From: Alcaligenaceae bacterium
GTDB lineage: Bacteria; Pseudomonadota; Gammaproteobacteria; Burkholderiales; Burkholderiaceae_B
NCBI GenBank assembly: GCA_013416455.1
Contig: JACCES010000005.1
Span: forward strand, 62,001 to 126,000
DNA: 64,000 nt
Direction of reading: 5' to 3'
A program made the translations under genes and the position numbers. This document shows positions 24,590 through 33,943 of this stretch, piece by piece; position 1 is the stretch's first letter; each line of letters begins with the position of its first letter. The notes below the pieces were generated by a model. The model did no database searches and was not told the origin of the DNA. It was given only the letters and a program-made list of their open reading frames with translations.

Positions 24590-25567
24590 ATGAAAATCGC
24601 CCGTCTGTTTTCCGCGCTTGGATTCGCCGCACTCGCATCGCTGGTGCTTTCGCCCGTCGCCGCCGCAAACTACCCGGAAAAACCGGTGAGGCTGGTCGTC
24701 CCCAACCCGCCCGGGGGGACCACCGACATTCTGGGAAGGCTGATTGCCGATCAGCTTTCCAAAGAACTGAACCAAACCTTTGTGGTCGAGAACCGCGCCG
24801 GCGCGGGCGGGGCCATCGCCGCGCAGAATGTCATGGCCGCGGCGCCCGACGGCTACACGCTGATCATGGGGAACATCAATTCGCACATGATCAATTCCGC
24901 CATACGTTCACAGCTGCCTTATCATCCGACCAAGGATTTCGCGCCGATCACCATTATCGGCTCCACGCCCAATGTGCTGGTGGCGCATCCCGACTTCCCG
25001 GCGAAAAACGTCCAGGAGCTCATCGACCTTGCCAAGCAGAAGCCCGGGTCATTGAGTTTCGGGTCGACCAGCGCCGGCGGCTCGCCGCATATGAGCGGCG
25101 AATTGTTCAAATCGATGGCCGGCCTCGAAATTCTGCACGTTCCCTACAAGGGTGCCAGCCCGATGCTGACGGACCTGGTCGGCGGGCAGATTCCCATCGG
25201 TTTCGACAATCTGCCGTCGTCGTTGCCCTTGATCAATTCGAACAAGCTGCGCGCATTGGCCGTCACGACGACGAGCCGCTGGGAAGGGACGCCCGATATC
25301 CCCACCATGGCCGAAAGCGGCCTGCCCGACTATGAAGTGGCGGCCTGGTTCGGGATGTTCGCGCCCGCGGGCACACCGGACGAAGTCCTGGATGCCCTCC
25401 ATGCCGCCATCAAGACGAGCCTGGGCCGCGAGGACGTCAAGAAGCGCCTGTTCGAACTGGGCGCCGTGCCCGGCGGGATCTCCCGCGAGGCATTCAAGAC
25501 GCAGATCGAGGACGGCATCGAGATGTGGACCAAGGTGGTCGACAGCGCCGGGCTGCGCATGGACTGA
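24590..25567 (+). CDS. Bug-family tripartite tricarboxylate transport receptor
   Basis: 325-residue periplasmic receptor. Signal peptide (residues 1-24, ending SPVAAA) then NYPEKPVRLVVPNPPGGTTDILGRLIA, the Bug ligand-loop hallmark, and VVENRAGAGGAIAAQNVMAAAPDGYT. AAGGAGGA precedes ATG 24590. No TctA/TctB membrane genes are nearby, as is common for Bug proteins in Alcaligenaceae. Lying between the RuBisCO-like protein and a sugar-phosphate dehydrogenase-like gene, it may bind the acid sugar degraded here. Confidence 0.92.
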   Translation: MKIARLFSALGFAALASLVLSPVAAANYPEKPVRLVVPNPPGGTTDILGRLIADQLSKELNQTFVVENRAGAGGAIAAQNVMAAAPDGYTLIMGNINSHMINSAIRSQLPYHPTKDFAPITIIGSTPNVLVAHPDFPAKNVQELIDLAKQKPGSLSFGSTSAGGSPHMSGELFKSMAGLEILHVPYKGASPMLTDLVGGQIPIGFDNLPSSLPLINSNKLRALAVTTTSRWEGTPDIPTMAESGLPDYEVAAWFGMFAPAGTPDEVLDALHAAIKTSLGREDVKKRLFELGAVPGGISREAFKTQIEDGIEMWTKVVDSAGLRMD

Positions 25568-25571
25568 TAAC

Positions 25572-25608
25572 GCAACCGCCGTGATGCCGCGTCATGGGTG
25601 GCGGTTGC
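25572..25608 (+). terminator. intercistronic hairpin after the Bug gene
   Basis: GCAACCGCC/GGCGGTTGC form a 9-base perfect stem 5 bases after the Bug stop, with a 19-base partly paired loop. There is no T-run. It occupies the same position as the hairpin after the LIV receptor (11794), so it probably protects the receptor message. Confidence 0.5.
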
Positions 25609-25657
25609 CGCGCGGCACCGCGGAAGGCGGTCTGTAGAAAGCTATAGGAGATACTTG

Positions 25658-26494
25658 GTGGAAAATCCGGTTGTGGCATTGATCGGCGCGGGAGGCAAGA
25701 TGGGCTTGCGCATCGCCCGCAATCTGCGCAAGCATGGGCAGGAGGCCCGCTGCGTTGAAATCAGTGAAGCGGGGCGCGCCGCGCTCAAGGCAGAGGGAAT
25801 CGAAACCGTCGCGGCAAGGCAGGCGCTGGACGGCGCCCAGGTGGTGATTCTCGCCGTTGCCGATAGCGCCATAGAACGTGTCGCGCGGTCGTTGAGTGAA
25901 GATATCCGGCCGGGCACCATGGTCATCACCCTGGATGCGGCGGTGCCTTATATCGGGGGGCTGCCGGACAGAGACGATCTGGTCTACTTCATCGCCCACC
26001 CCTGTCATACGCCGATGTTCAATGATGAGGTCGACCCGGTCGCCAAGCGTGATTTTTCCGCGGGGACGCATGCCAGGCAGCACATCGTATGCACGCTCAT
26101 GCAGGGGCCCGAAGAGGCCTACGCGCTGGGCGAGCGGGTTGCGCGGGTGATCTTCGCGCCGGTCATGAAGGCCCATCGCGTCAGCGTCGGGCAAATGGCG
26201 GTGCTGGAACCGGTATTGTCGGAGACCGTCGGGGGCGCCTGTCTGTCCATCATCCGTGAAGCCATGGACGAAGCGATTGCCCGCGGCGTGCCGGCCGATG
26301 CGGCCCGGGACTTCATCCTTGGCCACATGTACTCAATGAGTTCCATCATCTTTGAAGAGCGCCAGGGGGCGTTTTCCGCCGCCGCCAATCTTGCCATTGA
26401 CTCGGGCAGGAAGGCCTTGTTCAAGGATGACTGGAAGAAGGTCTTCGAACCCGCGTCGATCAGGGATTCGATAAAGACCTTGTTGAAGAACTGA
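25658..26494 (+). CDS. NAD(P)-binding oxidoreductase, phosphogluconate-dehydrogenase C-terminal-domain family
   Basis: 278 residues. The N terminus VALIGAGGKMGLRIARNL is a Rossmann loop; VVILAVADSAIERV and VYFIAHPCHTPMF follow, and the C-terminal helical half (VGQMAVLEPVLSETVGGACLSII, GHMYSMSSIIFEE) resembles the PGDH_C type of short dehydrogenases often found with DUF1537 kinases. GTG 25658 has AGGAG 7 bases upstream. Likely role: oxidation or reduction of a (phospho)sugar acid in the same pathway as the RuBisCO-like protein. The exact reaction is unknown. Confidence 0.75.
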   Translation: MENPVVALIGAGGKMGLRIARNLRKHGQEARCVEISEAGRAALKAEGIETVAARQALDGAQVVILAVADSAIERVARSLSEDIRPGTMVITLDAAVPYIGGLPDRDDLVYFIAHPCHTPMFNDEVDPVAKRDFSAGTHARQHIVCTLMQGPEEAYALGERVARVIFAPVMKAHRVSVGQMAVLEPVLSETVGGACLSIIREAMDEAIARGVPADAARDFILGHMYSMSSIIFEERQGAFSAAANLAIDSGRKALFKDDWKKVFEPASIRDSIKTLLKN

Positions 26495-26550
26495 CTCGAT
26501 ACGGCGCGGCTCCGGGCGCGGCGTGTGCCGTCCCGGATGCGCATTGCGCC

Positions 26551-27528
26551 TTACGAGGGCTGGACGCCGGCCAGCTTGGCCACGGACTGCCAGCGCTCGG
26601 CTTCCTTGCGGGCGAATTCGCCCAGTTCTTCAGGCGTGGACGCCGTGGCGGTGATGCCCTGCTTGGCAAAGGCTTCCTGCATCTTGGGATCCTTCAGCGC
26701 TTCGCGGATGGCCTCGTTCAGGCGCTGGATGGCTTCCGGCGGCGTGCCGGCGGGCGCCACGACCCCTTGCCAGGAGTTGACTTCCGAGTTCGGCAGGCCG
26801 AGTTCGTCGAGCGTGGGCAGGTCGGGCATGAGCGGCGACCGGGTGCGTGAAGTGATTGCCAGCGCCCGCACACGGCCGTCCTGGACGAAAGGCTGCAGGG
26901 ACGAGAAGGCATCGAACAAGACCTGGATGTGGCCCGCAACGAGGTCGGTCATGGCCGGACCGCTGCCCTTGTAGGGGACGTGGGTCATGGTGATCTTGGC
27001 TTCCTGGTTGAAGGCTTCGGTTGCCAGTTGCAGGGATGCGCCGGCGGAGCCGAAGTTCAGGCTGTCGGGTTTGGCCTGCAGATGCTCGATGAGATCCTTG
27101 ACCGAATGGATGGGCAGGCTGGCGTTCACCGTGACCAGCAGGGGCTGGGCCGAAACCATGGAGATCGGCGTGAAGTCCTTCGCGGGGTCGTAGGGCAGGT
27201 CGGCGAACATGGCGGTGTTGATCGCCAGCGTGGAAATATTGCCCATCATGATGGTGTAGCCGTCGGCGGCGGAATTCTTGGTGGCCAGGGAGCCCGGGAT
27301 GCCGCTGGCGCCGGCGCGGTTTTCCACCACGATGGTCTGGCCCAGCTGCTTGCTCATGCCGTCGGCCAGGGTGCGCGACACCATGTCGGTGACGCCGCCG
27401 GGAGCGAACGGCACGATCATGCGTATGGACTTCGTGGGGTATTCCGAGGCCGAGGCCGGCAGGCAGGCCAGGCCGGTCGCGAGGGCCAGGGAGGTGAGCA
27501 GGGCGCGTCGCTTGAGTTTCATGTTCAT
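26551..27528 (-). CDS. Bug-family receptor
   Basis: 325-residue periplasmic receptor with signal peptide ending LPASAS, then EYPTKSIRMIVPFAPGGVTDMVSR and VVENRAGASGIPGSLATKNSAADGYT. Last gene of a minus-strand set with a quinone oxidoreductase and an SDR. No permease genes are adjacent. Ligand unknown, probably a carboxylate degraded by this or the divergent TPP-ALDH operon. Confidence 0.92.
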   Translation of the reverse strand: MNMKLKRRALLTSLALATGLACLPASASEYPTKSIRMIVPFAPGGVTDMVSRTLADGMSKQLGQTIVVENRAGASGIPGSLATKNSAADGYTIMMGNISTLAINTAMFADLPYDPAKDFTPISMVSAQPLLVTVNASLPIHSVKDLIEHLQAKPDSLNFGSAGASLQLATEAFNQEAKITMTHVPYKGSGPAMTDLVAGHIQVLFDAFSSLQPFVQDGRVRALAITSRTRSPLMPDLPTLDELGLPNSEVNSWQGVVAPAGTPPEAIQRLNEAIREALKDPKMQEAFAKQGITATASTPEELGEFARKEAERWQSVAKLAGVQPS

Positions 27529-27567
27529 TCCTGTTTCTTGGATTGCTTGAGCCGGTTTGCCCGGCGA

Positions 27568-28545
27568 TTACGGGACCAGTAGCAGAGAACCCAGTCTTTC
27601 GCGTGATTCCAGTGCGCGGTGCGCAGCGGGAGCATCGGCAAGGCTGAATTTCTGTATCAGGCCGGGATTGAGGGTGCCGTCATGCAGGGCGGCGAAAAGC
27701 CGCTCGGCAACCTGACGGCGAATGTCGGCATGGCGGCAATGGACAAAGACGCTCATGCGCGAAACCGAATTGGCCTTGGGGAACAGCTGCGATACTTCGA
27801 ACGGCGGCACCGGCCCGGACGCCTGGCCGAAGTTGGCCAGGTGGCCCAAGGGGGCGAGGCAGGCGAGCGAGCCGAAGAAGGTGTCCTTGCCCACCGAATC
27901 GTAGGCGACCTGTACCCCTTCATCGTGGGTGATTTCGGCGACGCGCGCTACGAAGTCTTCTTCGCGGTAGAGGATGACATGCTCGCAGCCGTTGCGGCGG
28001 GCGGCCTCGGCCTTTTCCTGGCTGCCGACCGTGCCGATCACGGTGGCGCCCTTCGCGGCCGCCCATTGGCACAGCAGCGAGCCGACGCCGCCGGCGGCCG
28101 CATGCACGAGGACGCGGTCGCGGGGCTTGATCGCATAGACATCGTGCGACAGCGCGTAGGCGGTCAGCCCTTTGACCAGATGGGTGGCGGCCACTTCGTC
28201 GGAAATGGTGTCCGGCACGGGAACGAGCAGGTCTTCGTCGATGACGCGTTCGGTGGCATAGGCGCCATATTGGCGGGTGAGATAGGCGACCCGGTCGCCC
28301 GGCGCGTAGCGGGTCGCGCCGGGGCCGACGGCCGTGACCACACCGGCGGCTTCGAGGCCGGGAACGCCGGGCAGCGGCAGGGTTTTGTACAGGCCGGAAC
28401 GCACGTAGACGTCATGAAAATTGACACCGATGGCGGTGTGACGGACCTGTACCTGGCCGTTGCCGGGGGGCGTGACGTCCACGTCTTCCAGGCGAAGCTG
28501 ATCGGCGTCGCCGGCTTCGCGCAGCACTATTGCGGGTTGGAGCAT
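27568..28545 (-). CDS. NADPH:quinone oxidoreductase / zinc-free MDR family
   Basis: 325-residue medium-chain reductase without zinc ligands. GVNFHDVYVRSGLYKTLPLPGVPGLEAAG is the quinone-oxidoreductase N-terminal pattern, and HAAAGGVGSLLCQWAAAKGA is the NADPH site. It would reduce a quinone or an alpha,beta-unsaturated ketone. It starts 19 bases after the SDR stop in the same operon. Confidence 0.88.
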   Translation of the reverse strand: MLQPAIVLREAGDADQLRLEDVDVTPPGNGQVQVRHTAIGVNFHDVYVRSGLYKTLPLPGVPGLEAAGVVTAVGPGATRYAPGDRVAYLTRQYGAYATERVIDEDLLVPVPDTISDEVAATHLVKGLTAYALSHDVYAIKPRDRVLVHAAAGGVGSLLCQWAAAKGATVIGTVGSQEKAEAARRNGCEHVILYREEDFVARVAEITHDEGVQVAYDSVGKDTFFGSLACLAPLGHLANFGQASGPVPPFEVSQLFPKANSVSRMSVFVHCRHADIRRQVAERLFAALHDGTLNPGLIQKFSLADAPAAHRALESRERLGSLLLVP

Positions 28546-28564
28546 GCGGTTTCTTCCTGTTGGT

Positions 28565-29368
28565 TCACAAGGTGCCGGGGTAGGCGCCCCCGTCGATGAG
28601 CAGATTCTGGGCTGTCAGATAGGCGGCCTGGCGGCTGCACAGGAATGCGCAGGCGGCGCCGAATTCTTCGGGTGTGCCGAAACGCCGGGCCGGGACGGCC
28701 TGTCTGCGGGCCTGGGTGTATTCGGCGCTGTCCTGGCCGGCCTGGCTGGCGCCGGCCAGCAGGTTGGAACGCAGGCGGTCGGTGTCGAAAGTGCCGGGCA
28801 GCAGGTTGTTGACGGTGACGCCATGCTGCGCCACCTGCCGGGCAAAGCCGGCGACGAAGCCGGTGAGGCCGCTGCGCGCGCCGTTGGAAAGCCCCAGATA
28901 GGGGCTGGGCGCCTTCACGGCGGTGCTCGTGATGTTCACGATACGGCCCCAATTCCTGTGGATCATGCCGTCTATGGTGGCTTTCATGAGTTCGATGGGG
29001 CTGAGCATGTTGGCATTGAGCGCCGCCTGCCAGATATCGGTGTCCCAGTCGCGGAAATCGCCGGGGGGCGGGCCGCCGGCATTGGTGACCAGGATGTCGA
29101 AAGCGGCCGGTGTGCCGTATGCCAGTTCCGTTGCGGCTTCGAGCGCCGCCTGGCGGCCTTCGGGCGTGGTGATGTCGCCCGCGACGGCGATGACACGGGG
29201 CGCGCCGCTTTCGCGCAAGGCCCGGGCGGCCACTTCGAGCGGCCCGGCATTGCGGGCCGTGATGACGAGTTCCACCCCTTCAGTGGCGAGCGCCTGCGCG
29301 CAGGCGAACCCCAGCCCCTTGCTGGCGGCGCAGACGAGGGCGGTCTTGCCGGTGATGCCAAAGTTCAT
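28565..29368 (-). CDS. atypical SDR lacking the YxxxK pair
   Basis: 267-residue short-chain-dehydrogenase fold. The NAD loop is CAASKGLGFA and the NAG motif is TNAGGPPPGDFRDWD. Ser148 is present, but the catalytic Tyr-x3-Lys is replaced by Ser161-Asn-Gly-Ala-Arg165. This pattern is known in the BKR-like SDR subgroup, whose chemistry is not settled. First gene of the minus-strand operon; a MITE-like element begins 16 bases upstream of its start. Closely parallels the SDR at 56989. Confidence 0.85.
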   Translation of the reverse strand: MNFGITGKTALVCAASKGLGFACAQALATEGVELVITARNAGPLEVAARALRESGAPRVIAVAGDITTPEGRQAALEAATELAYGTPAAFDILVTNAGGPPPGDFRDWDTDIWQAALNANMLSPIELMKATIDGMIHRNWGRIVNITSTAVKAPSPYLGLSNGARSGLTGFVAGFARQVAQHGVTVNNLLPGTFDTDRLRSNLLAGASQAGQDSAEYTQARRQAVPARRFGTPEEFGAACAFLCSRQAAYLTAQNLLIDGGAYPGTL

Positions 29369-29384
29369 TTTTCCTCCGAGACAC

Positions 29385-29654
29385 TAGGGCCTGTTAATAC
29401 TAAAAGTAGGCACGCACTGGCTGGATATCGGGTGGCAGGCTAGGCGTGCAGGGCGCCGCATGGCCGCTCCCTGCAAGGCCTGCGCAACGACGCATGGCGC
29501 CCGATATCCAGCCAGCCCGCAGGGTGAGTACGCAAACGCGCGCCTGGCTGCGTTGCGAATGCTCGCCGGGGGACCGCCACGACTGCGCTTCGCGCCTTGC
29601 CATCCACACGTTTGCGTGCTCATGCGTGCCCCCTTTTAGTGTTAACAGGCCCTA
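29385..29654. mobile_element. MITE-like inverted-repeat element, copy 2, with nested inverted repeat
   Basis: 270-base element with ends TAGGGCCTGTTAAYACTAAAA in inverted orientation. Compared with copy 1 it carries about 100 extra bases near the left end, bounded by a 16-base inverted repeat CTGGCTGGATATCGGG (29417-29432 and 29500-29515). The right half matches 19155-19298. No coding capacity. It separates the minus-strand SDR operon from the plus-strand TPP operon. Confidence 0.75.
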
Positions 29655-29840
29655 GCGGTTTCCACAGCGTGAGCTGTACTCTACCGTTATTTTCATTTTA
29701 TAAAAATAGGTAGTTTCACTAGATAATAGAAATTATTATTTCACTGGTCAATATTTGGATTACACTTTCGCTCGGACTCAATGCTTTTGAATCAGCCGGA
29801 CAGTGCGGCAGGGCTCGCCCGCGGCGATCGATAAGGGATC
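29655..29840. promoter_or_regulatory. AT-rich promoter region of the TPP-ALDH-IclR operon
   Basis: 186 bases, far richer in A/T than the surroundings. A direct repeat TTTCACT occurs at 29714 and 29739, and between them lies the inverted repeat AATAGAAATTATT (29725-29737). These are candidate binding sites for the IclR protein at 33068. No certain -10 can be chosen because of the base composition. Confidence 0.5.
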
Positions 29841-31565
29841 ATGATGAATGACACAACAATGTCCCCCGCGCGGGGGGGAAACCGCCGGCGCACCGGCGGC
29901 CAGATTCTGGTGGACCAGCTCCGCATACACGGCATCGGCCATGTCTTCTGCGTGCCGGGGGAAAGTTTTCTGGCGGTGCTGGACGCCCTGCACGATTCCG
30001 ACATCGAAGTCACCGTCTGCCGCCAGGAAGGCGGCGCGGTAATGATGGCCGAAGCGCACGGCAAGCTCACGGGGCGTCCCGCGGCGGCGTTCGTTACGCG
30101 CGGCCCGGGCGCCACGAACGCGGCGGCCGGCGTGCATATCGCTCATCATGACTCCACGCCGCTGCTGGTATTCGTGGGCCAGATAGAACGGGGGGTGCGC
30201 GAGCGCGGGGCCTTGCAGGAACTCGATTATCGGGCGGCCTACGGGCCTCTGGCAAAGTGGGCCACCGAAATCGAGGATGCCCGGCGTGTGCCGGAAATCG
30301 TTTCCCGCGCCATGCATGTCTGTCAATCGGGCCGTCCCGGCCCGGTGGTCATCGGCCTGCCCGAAGACATGCTGACCGATCGGGTCGAATGCGCCGATGG
30401 CGCACCGGCCAGGGCCGTGGAAGCCTGGCCGGCGCCTGAACAGATGCGGGAAATCGAGAACCTGCTCAAGGCGGCCGAACGGCCGTTCCTCATCGTCGGC
30501 GGTACACGCTGGGACCAGGAATCCGTCGCCGCGCTGGCCGGCTGGGCGCAGGCGGCCGACATCCCGGTGGCCGTGTCGCTGCGCCGCCAGATGCTGTTTC
30601 CGGTGTCCAACCCCGCTTTCGTGGGCGACCTGGGCTTCGGCGCCAATCCCGAACTGGTCGGGCAGGTGAAACAGGCGGACCTGATTCTGCTGCTGGGCGG
30701 CCGCATGTCGGAAGTGCCCAGCCAGAACTACACTCTCCTGGATATCCCCGTGCCCCGGCAGAAGCTGGTGCATGTGTTCCCCGACGCCGAGGAACTGGGC
30801 AAGGTGTACAGCCCCACCGTGGCCGTCTGCGCGACTCCCACGGCCTTTGTGAAAGAGCTGGTCCGCCTGGATATTCCGGCGTCGGCCCAGCGGTCCGGCT
30901 ACCGCCTGGGCCTGCGGGACATCTGGGAAAAATGGAGCGATACCTCCCGCATCGCATCGCCAGGCGCGTTGCAGATGGCCAGGGTGATGGATCATCTGAA
31001 CGAAGCGCTGCCGGCCGATGCCATACTCTGCAACGGGGCCGGCAACTACGCGACCTGGGTGCATCGTTTCTATCGCTTCGATCGCTATGGCACCCAACTG
31101 GCGCCGACCTCGGGTTCCATGGGCTATGGCGTGCCGGCGGCGGTGGGCGCGAAACGGCTCCACCCCGGCCGCACGGTGGTGGCCTTTGCCGGCGATGGGT
31201 GCTTCCTCATGCACGGGCAGGAATTCGCGACGGCGGTGCAGTACGATCTGCCCATCGTCGTGGTGCTGGTCGATAACGGCATGTACGGGACCATACGCAT
31301 GCACCAGGAACGCGATTATCCCGCCCGCGTGATCGGCACCCATTTGCGCAATCCCGATTTCGCCGCTTACGCGCGGTCTTTCGGGGGGCATGGCGAGCGT
31401 GTGGAGCGCACCGAGGAATTCGCGCCGGCCCTGGCCCGCGCCCTCGAATCGGGCCTGCCGGCCATCATCCATTGTGTGATCGACCCCGAGGTCATCAGCC
31501 CCGCCTTCACCTTGACGCAAGTGCGCGAAAATGCCCGGAAGGCGGCCTTGAATACGGAGCAGTGA
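29841..31565 (+). CDS. thiamine-diphosphate 2-oxo-acid decarboxylase / acetolactate-synthase-like enzyme
   Basis: 574 residues with the three-domain ThDP decarboxylase layout. The N-terminal activating Glu lies in CRQEGGAVMMAEAHGKLTG, and FVTRGPGATNAAAGV follows. The C-terminal cofactor motif begins GDGCF and ends about 27 residues later with Asn in VLVDNGMYG. Followed 4 bases later by an aldehyde dehydrogenase, it probably decarboxylates a 2-oxo acid to an aldehyde, which the ALDH oxidises. The nearby FMN 2-hydroxy-acid dehydrogenase could supply the oxo acid, as in mandelate breakdown. It is paralogous to 53020-54678. Confidence 0.88.
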   Translation: MMNDTTMSPARGGNRRRTGGQILVDQLRIHGIGHVFCVPGESFLAVLDALHDSDIEVTVCRQEGGAVMMAEAHGKLTGRPAAAFVTRGPGATNAAAGVHIAHHDSTPLLVFVGQIERGVRERGALQELDYRAAYGPLAKWATEIEDARRVPEIVSRAMHVCQSGRPGPVVIGLPEDMLTDRVECADGAPARAVEAWPAPEQMREIENLLKAAERPFLIVGGTRWDQESVAALAGWAQAADIPVAVSLRRQMLFPVSNPAFVGDLGFGANPELVGQVKQADLILLLGGRMSEVPSQNYTLLDIPVPRQKLVHVFPDAEELGKVYSPTVAVCATPTAFVKELVRLDIPASAQRSGYRLGLRDIWEKWSDTSRIASPGALQMARVMDHLNEALPADAILCNGAGNYATWVHRFYRFDRYGTQLAPTSGSMGYGVPAAVGAKRLHPGRTVVAFAGDGCFLMHGQEFATAVQYDLPIVVVLVDNGMYGTIRMHQERDYPARVIGTHLRNPDFAAYARSFGGHGERVERTEEFAPALARALESGLPAIIHCVIDPEVISPAFTLTQVRENARKAALNTEQ

Positions 31566-31569
31566 CATC

Positions 31570-33024
31570 ATGAAGCAGACAGTCGACGTGCACGGCCATC
31601 TCATTGGCGGACAATGGGTACGGGCCGATGCGGTTCAAGAGAACATCAATCCTTCAGACACCAACCAGATCGTCGGGCGCTATGCGGTGGGTACGGCCGA
31701 GCATGTCGATCAGGCCGTGCGTGCGGCGCGCGCCGCCTTCGCCGCCTGGTCGCGCAGCTCGCCCCAGTTGCGGCACGACATTCTGAGGCGCGCCGGGGCG
31801 GAGCTGGCCGCCCGCAAGGAAGAGCTCGGCCGCCTGCTTTCCAGCGAGGAAGGCAAGACCTTGCCGGAAGGCATCGGCGAGGTGCAGCGGGCGGCCAGCG
31901 TCATGGATTTCATGGCGGGCGAGGCCCTGAGGATCCCGGGCGAGCGCGTGGCCGGGCTGGCGCAGGGCAGCGATGCCGAAGTGACGCGCGAGCCGCTGGG
32001 CGTGATCGGCATCATTGCGCCCTGGAATTTTCCGATAGCCATTCCGGCCTGGAAGATCGCCCCCGCCCTGGCCTATGGCAATACCGTCGTGTTCAAGCCG
32101 GCCGATCTGGTGCCGGGGTCGGCCTGGGCGCTGGTGGACATCCTGCAGCGGGCGGGCCTGCCGGAAGGCGTGCTGAACCTGGTCATGGGGAAGGGGTCCG
32201 TCATCGGTTCGGCGCTGGCCTCGCATCCGGAAGTGGACGCCATCAGTTTCACCGGTTCCGTTCCCACCGGCCGGCGCATCGCCGAAGCCGCCGTCACAGG
32301 GCCGGTCATGAAGCGGCTGCAGCTCGAAATGGGCGGCAAGAATCCGCTGGTGGTGCTGGACGACGCCAATCTCGACATTGCGGTGGAATGCGCCGTCCAG
32401 GGGGCTTTCTACAGTACCGGCCAGCGCTGCACCGCGTCGTCGCGGTTCATCGTCACGCCAGGCGTGCACGACCGGTTCATCGAGGCGGTGGTCGAACGCA
32501 TGAAGGGGCTGCGCATCGGGCACGCCCTCGATGCGGGGTCCGATATCGGCCCGGTGGTCGATGCGCGCCAGCTTGAGACGAATCTCCGCTATATTGCGCT
32601 GGGCCGCGAAGAAGGCGCCGAGCTGATGTTCGGCGGCGACGTCCTGGAGCGCGCCACTCCCGGTTTCTACCTGCGGCCGGCGCTGTTTGCGTCGACCCTG
32701 CCGGCCATGAAGGTGGTCCGCGAAGAAATCTTCGGGCCGGTGGCCACGGTGACCCGGGCTGACGACTACGAGCATGCCCTGGCGCTGGCCAACGACACGG
32801 AATTCGGGCTTGCCGCCGGCATCTGCACGACCAGCCTGTCTTCCGCCACGCATTTCAAGCGATATGCTCAGGCAGGCATCGTGAAGGTGAATCAGGCCAC
32901 CAGCGGGCTGGATTTCCACCTGCCCTTCGGCGGCCGCAAGGCCTCTTCCTATGGGCCGCGCGAGCAGGGGCGGTATGCCGTAGACTTCTATACGGTGATC
33001 AAGACCGCCTATACGTCGGCCTGA
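31570..33024 (+). CDS. NAD(P)-dependent aldehyde dehydrogenase
   Basis: 484-residue ALDH. PWNFPIAIPAWKIAPALAYG and FKPADLVPGSA line the cofactor site, the catalytic Glu is in LEMGGKNPL and the nucleophile Cys in FYSTGQRCTASSRF. It resembles the semialdehyde/benzaldehyde-type branch. Its partner is the upstream TPP enzyme. Very similar to the ALDH at 51469, which suggests duplication of the whole decarboxylase-dehydrogenase unit. Confidence 0.92.
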   Translation: MKQTVDVHGHLIGGQWVRADAVQENINPSDTNQIVGRYAVGTAEHVDQAVRAARAAFAAWSRSSPQLRHDILRRAGAELAARKEELGRLLSSEEGKTLPEGIGEVQRAASVMDFMAGEALRIPGERVAGLAQGSDAEVTREPLGVIGIIAPWNFPIAIPAWKIAPALAYGNTVVFKPADLVPGSAWALVDILQRAGLPEGVLNLVMGKGSVIGSALASHPEVDAISFTGSVPTGRRIAEAAVTGPVMKRLQLEMGGKNPLVVLDDANLDIAVECAVQGAFYSTGQRCTASSRFIVTPGVHDRFIEAVVERMKGLRIGHALDAGSDIGPVVDARQLETNLRYIALGREEGAELMFGGDVLERATPGFYLRPALFASTLPAMKVVREEIFGPVATVTRADDYEHALALANDTEFGLAAGICTTSLSSATHFKRYAQAGIVKVNQATSGLDFHLPFGGRKASSYGPREQGRYAVDFYTVIKTAYTSA

Positions 33025-33067
33025 AGCCGGATGCCCGGCTCCGACTCGTTTTACACTACGGGCCATC

Positions 33068-33919
33068 ATGCAGACACCAGCCAAACGCATCGTACACGAA
33101 CATCGCAGCAGGGCCGCCGACGCTGACCGGCAGGCGGCCCCGCGCCAGGGCACCTTGCAAAGGGGCTTGCTGATACTCGACACCCTGATCCAGGCGGTCC
33201 ATCCCCTGACGCTCGCCGGCATCGCTGCCGAAGTCAAACTGGACCTGAGCACGACCTTGCGCTTGTTGAGGTCGCTCGAAGAGCTGGGCCGGGTCATGCG
33301 GGTGGGCGACGGCAAGCAGTATCTTGCTTCGCCCGCCGCCCTGCGGCCGCTGCCCCTGAAGCATCCCCTGGAAGAACTGCGCCGCCAGGCGGATCCGCTC
33401 GTGCGCGCGCTGGCGGCGAAGATCGGCGAGACGGTCGTGCTGATCGCCTATGTGGGCGCGGAACGGCTGGTGGTCGATGTGTTCCAGGCGCCCGACTCCC
33501 TGAGCCCCTACTATTCCACCTGGCTGTTCGGGCCTTATCATGCTTCCGCCCCCGGCAAGGCATTCCTGCTCGCGCTGCCCACGGAACGCCGTGAAGCCCT
33601 GCTCGGGCCAGGGCCTTTTCCCGCCCTGACCGGGCACACCGTGACGTCGGCCGAGGTGTTGCGCGCGCAGCTGGAAGAGGCGGAAGCGCGGGGCTACGTG
33701 ACGATCCGCGACGAATACTATGAGGGTGTGAGCGCCATCGGGGCCAACTTCCATGCCTGGGACGGCAGGGTGGTGGGCTGTCTTGCGATCACGGGCTTCA
33801 CCGCCGATTTCACCGACGAGCATGTCGAGCAGATGGCGGCCGAGCTGCTGGCCTGCACGCGGCTCATGCCGCTGCAGGTGCCGGCCCTTCAGCAATTGCT
33901 GCCTTTCGCGGTGCGCTGA
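33068..33919 (+). CDS. IclR-family regulator
   Basis: 283 residues: N-terminal winged helix (LDTLIQAVHPLTLAGIAAEV, LSTTLRLLRSLEELGRV) and a C-terminal ligand domain (EYYEGVSAIGANFHAWDGRVVGCLAITG). It ends the TPP-ALDH operon and probably autoregulates it through the AT-rich region at 29655-29840. Its stop is 24 bases from the stop of the convergent FMN dehydrogenase gene. Confidence 0.9.
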   Translation: MQTPAKRIVHEHRSRAADADRQAAPRQGTLQRGLLILDTLIQAVHPLTLAGIAAEVKLDLSTTLRLLRSLEELGRVMRVGDGKQYLASPAALRPLPLKHPLEELRRQADPLVRALAAKIGETVVLIAYVGAERLVVDVFQAPDSLSPYYSTWLFGPYHASAPGKAFLLALPTERREALLGPGPFPALTGHTVTSAEVLRAQLEEAEARGYVTIRDEYYEGVSAIGANFHAWDGRVVGCLAITGFTADFTDEHVEQMAAELLACTRLMPLQVPALQQLLPFAVR

Positions 33920-33943
33920 CGCGGCGCCCGGGCCGGCGGGTGC

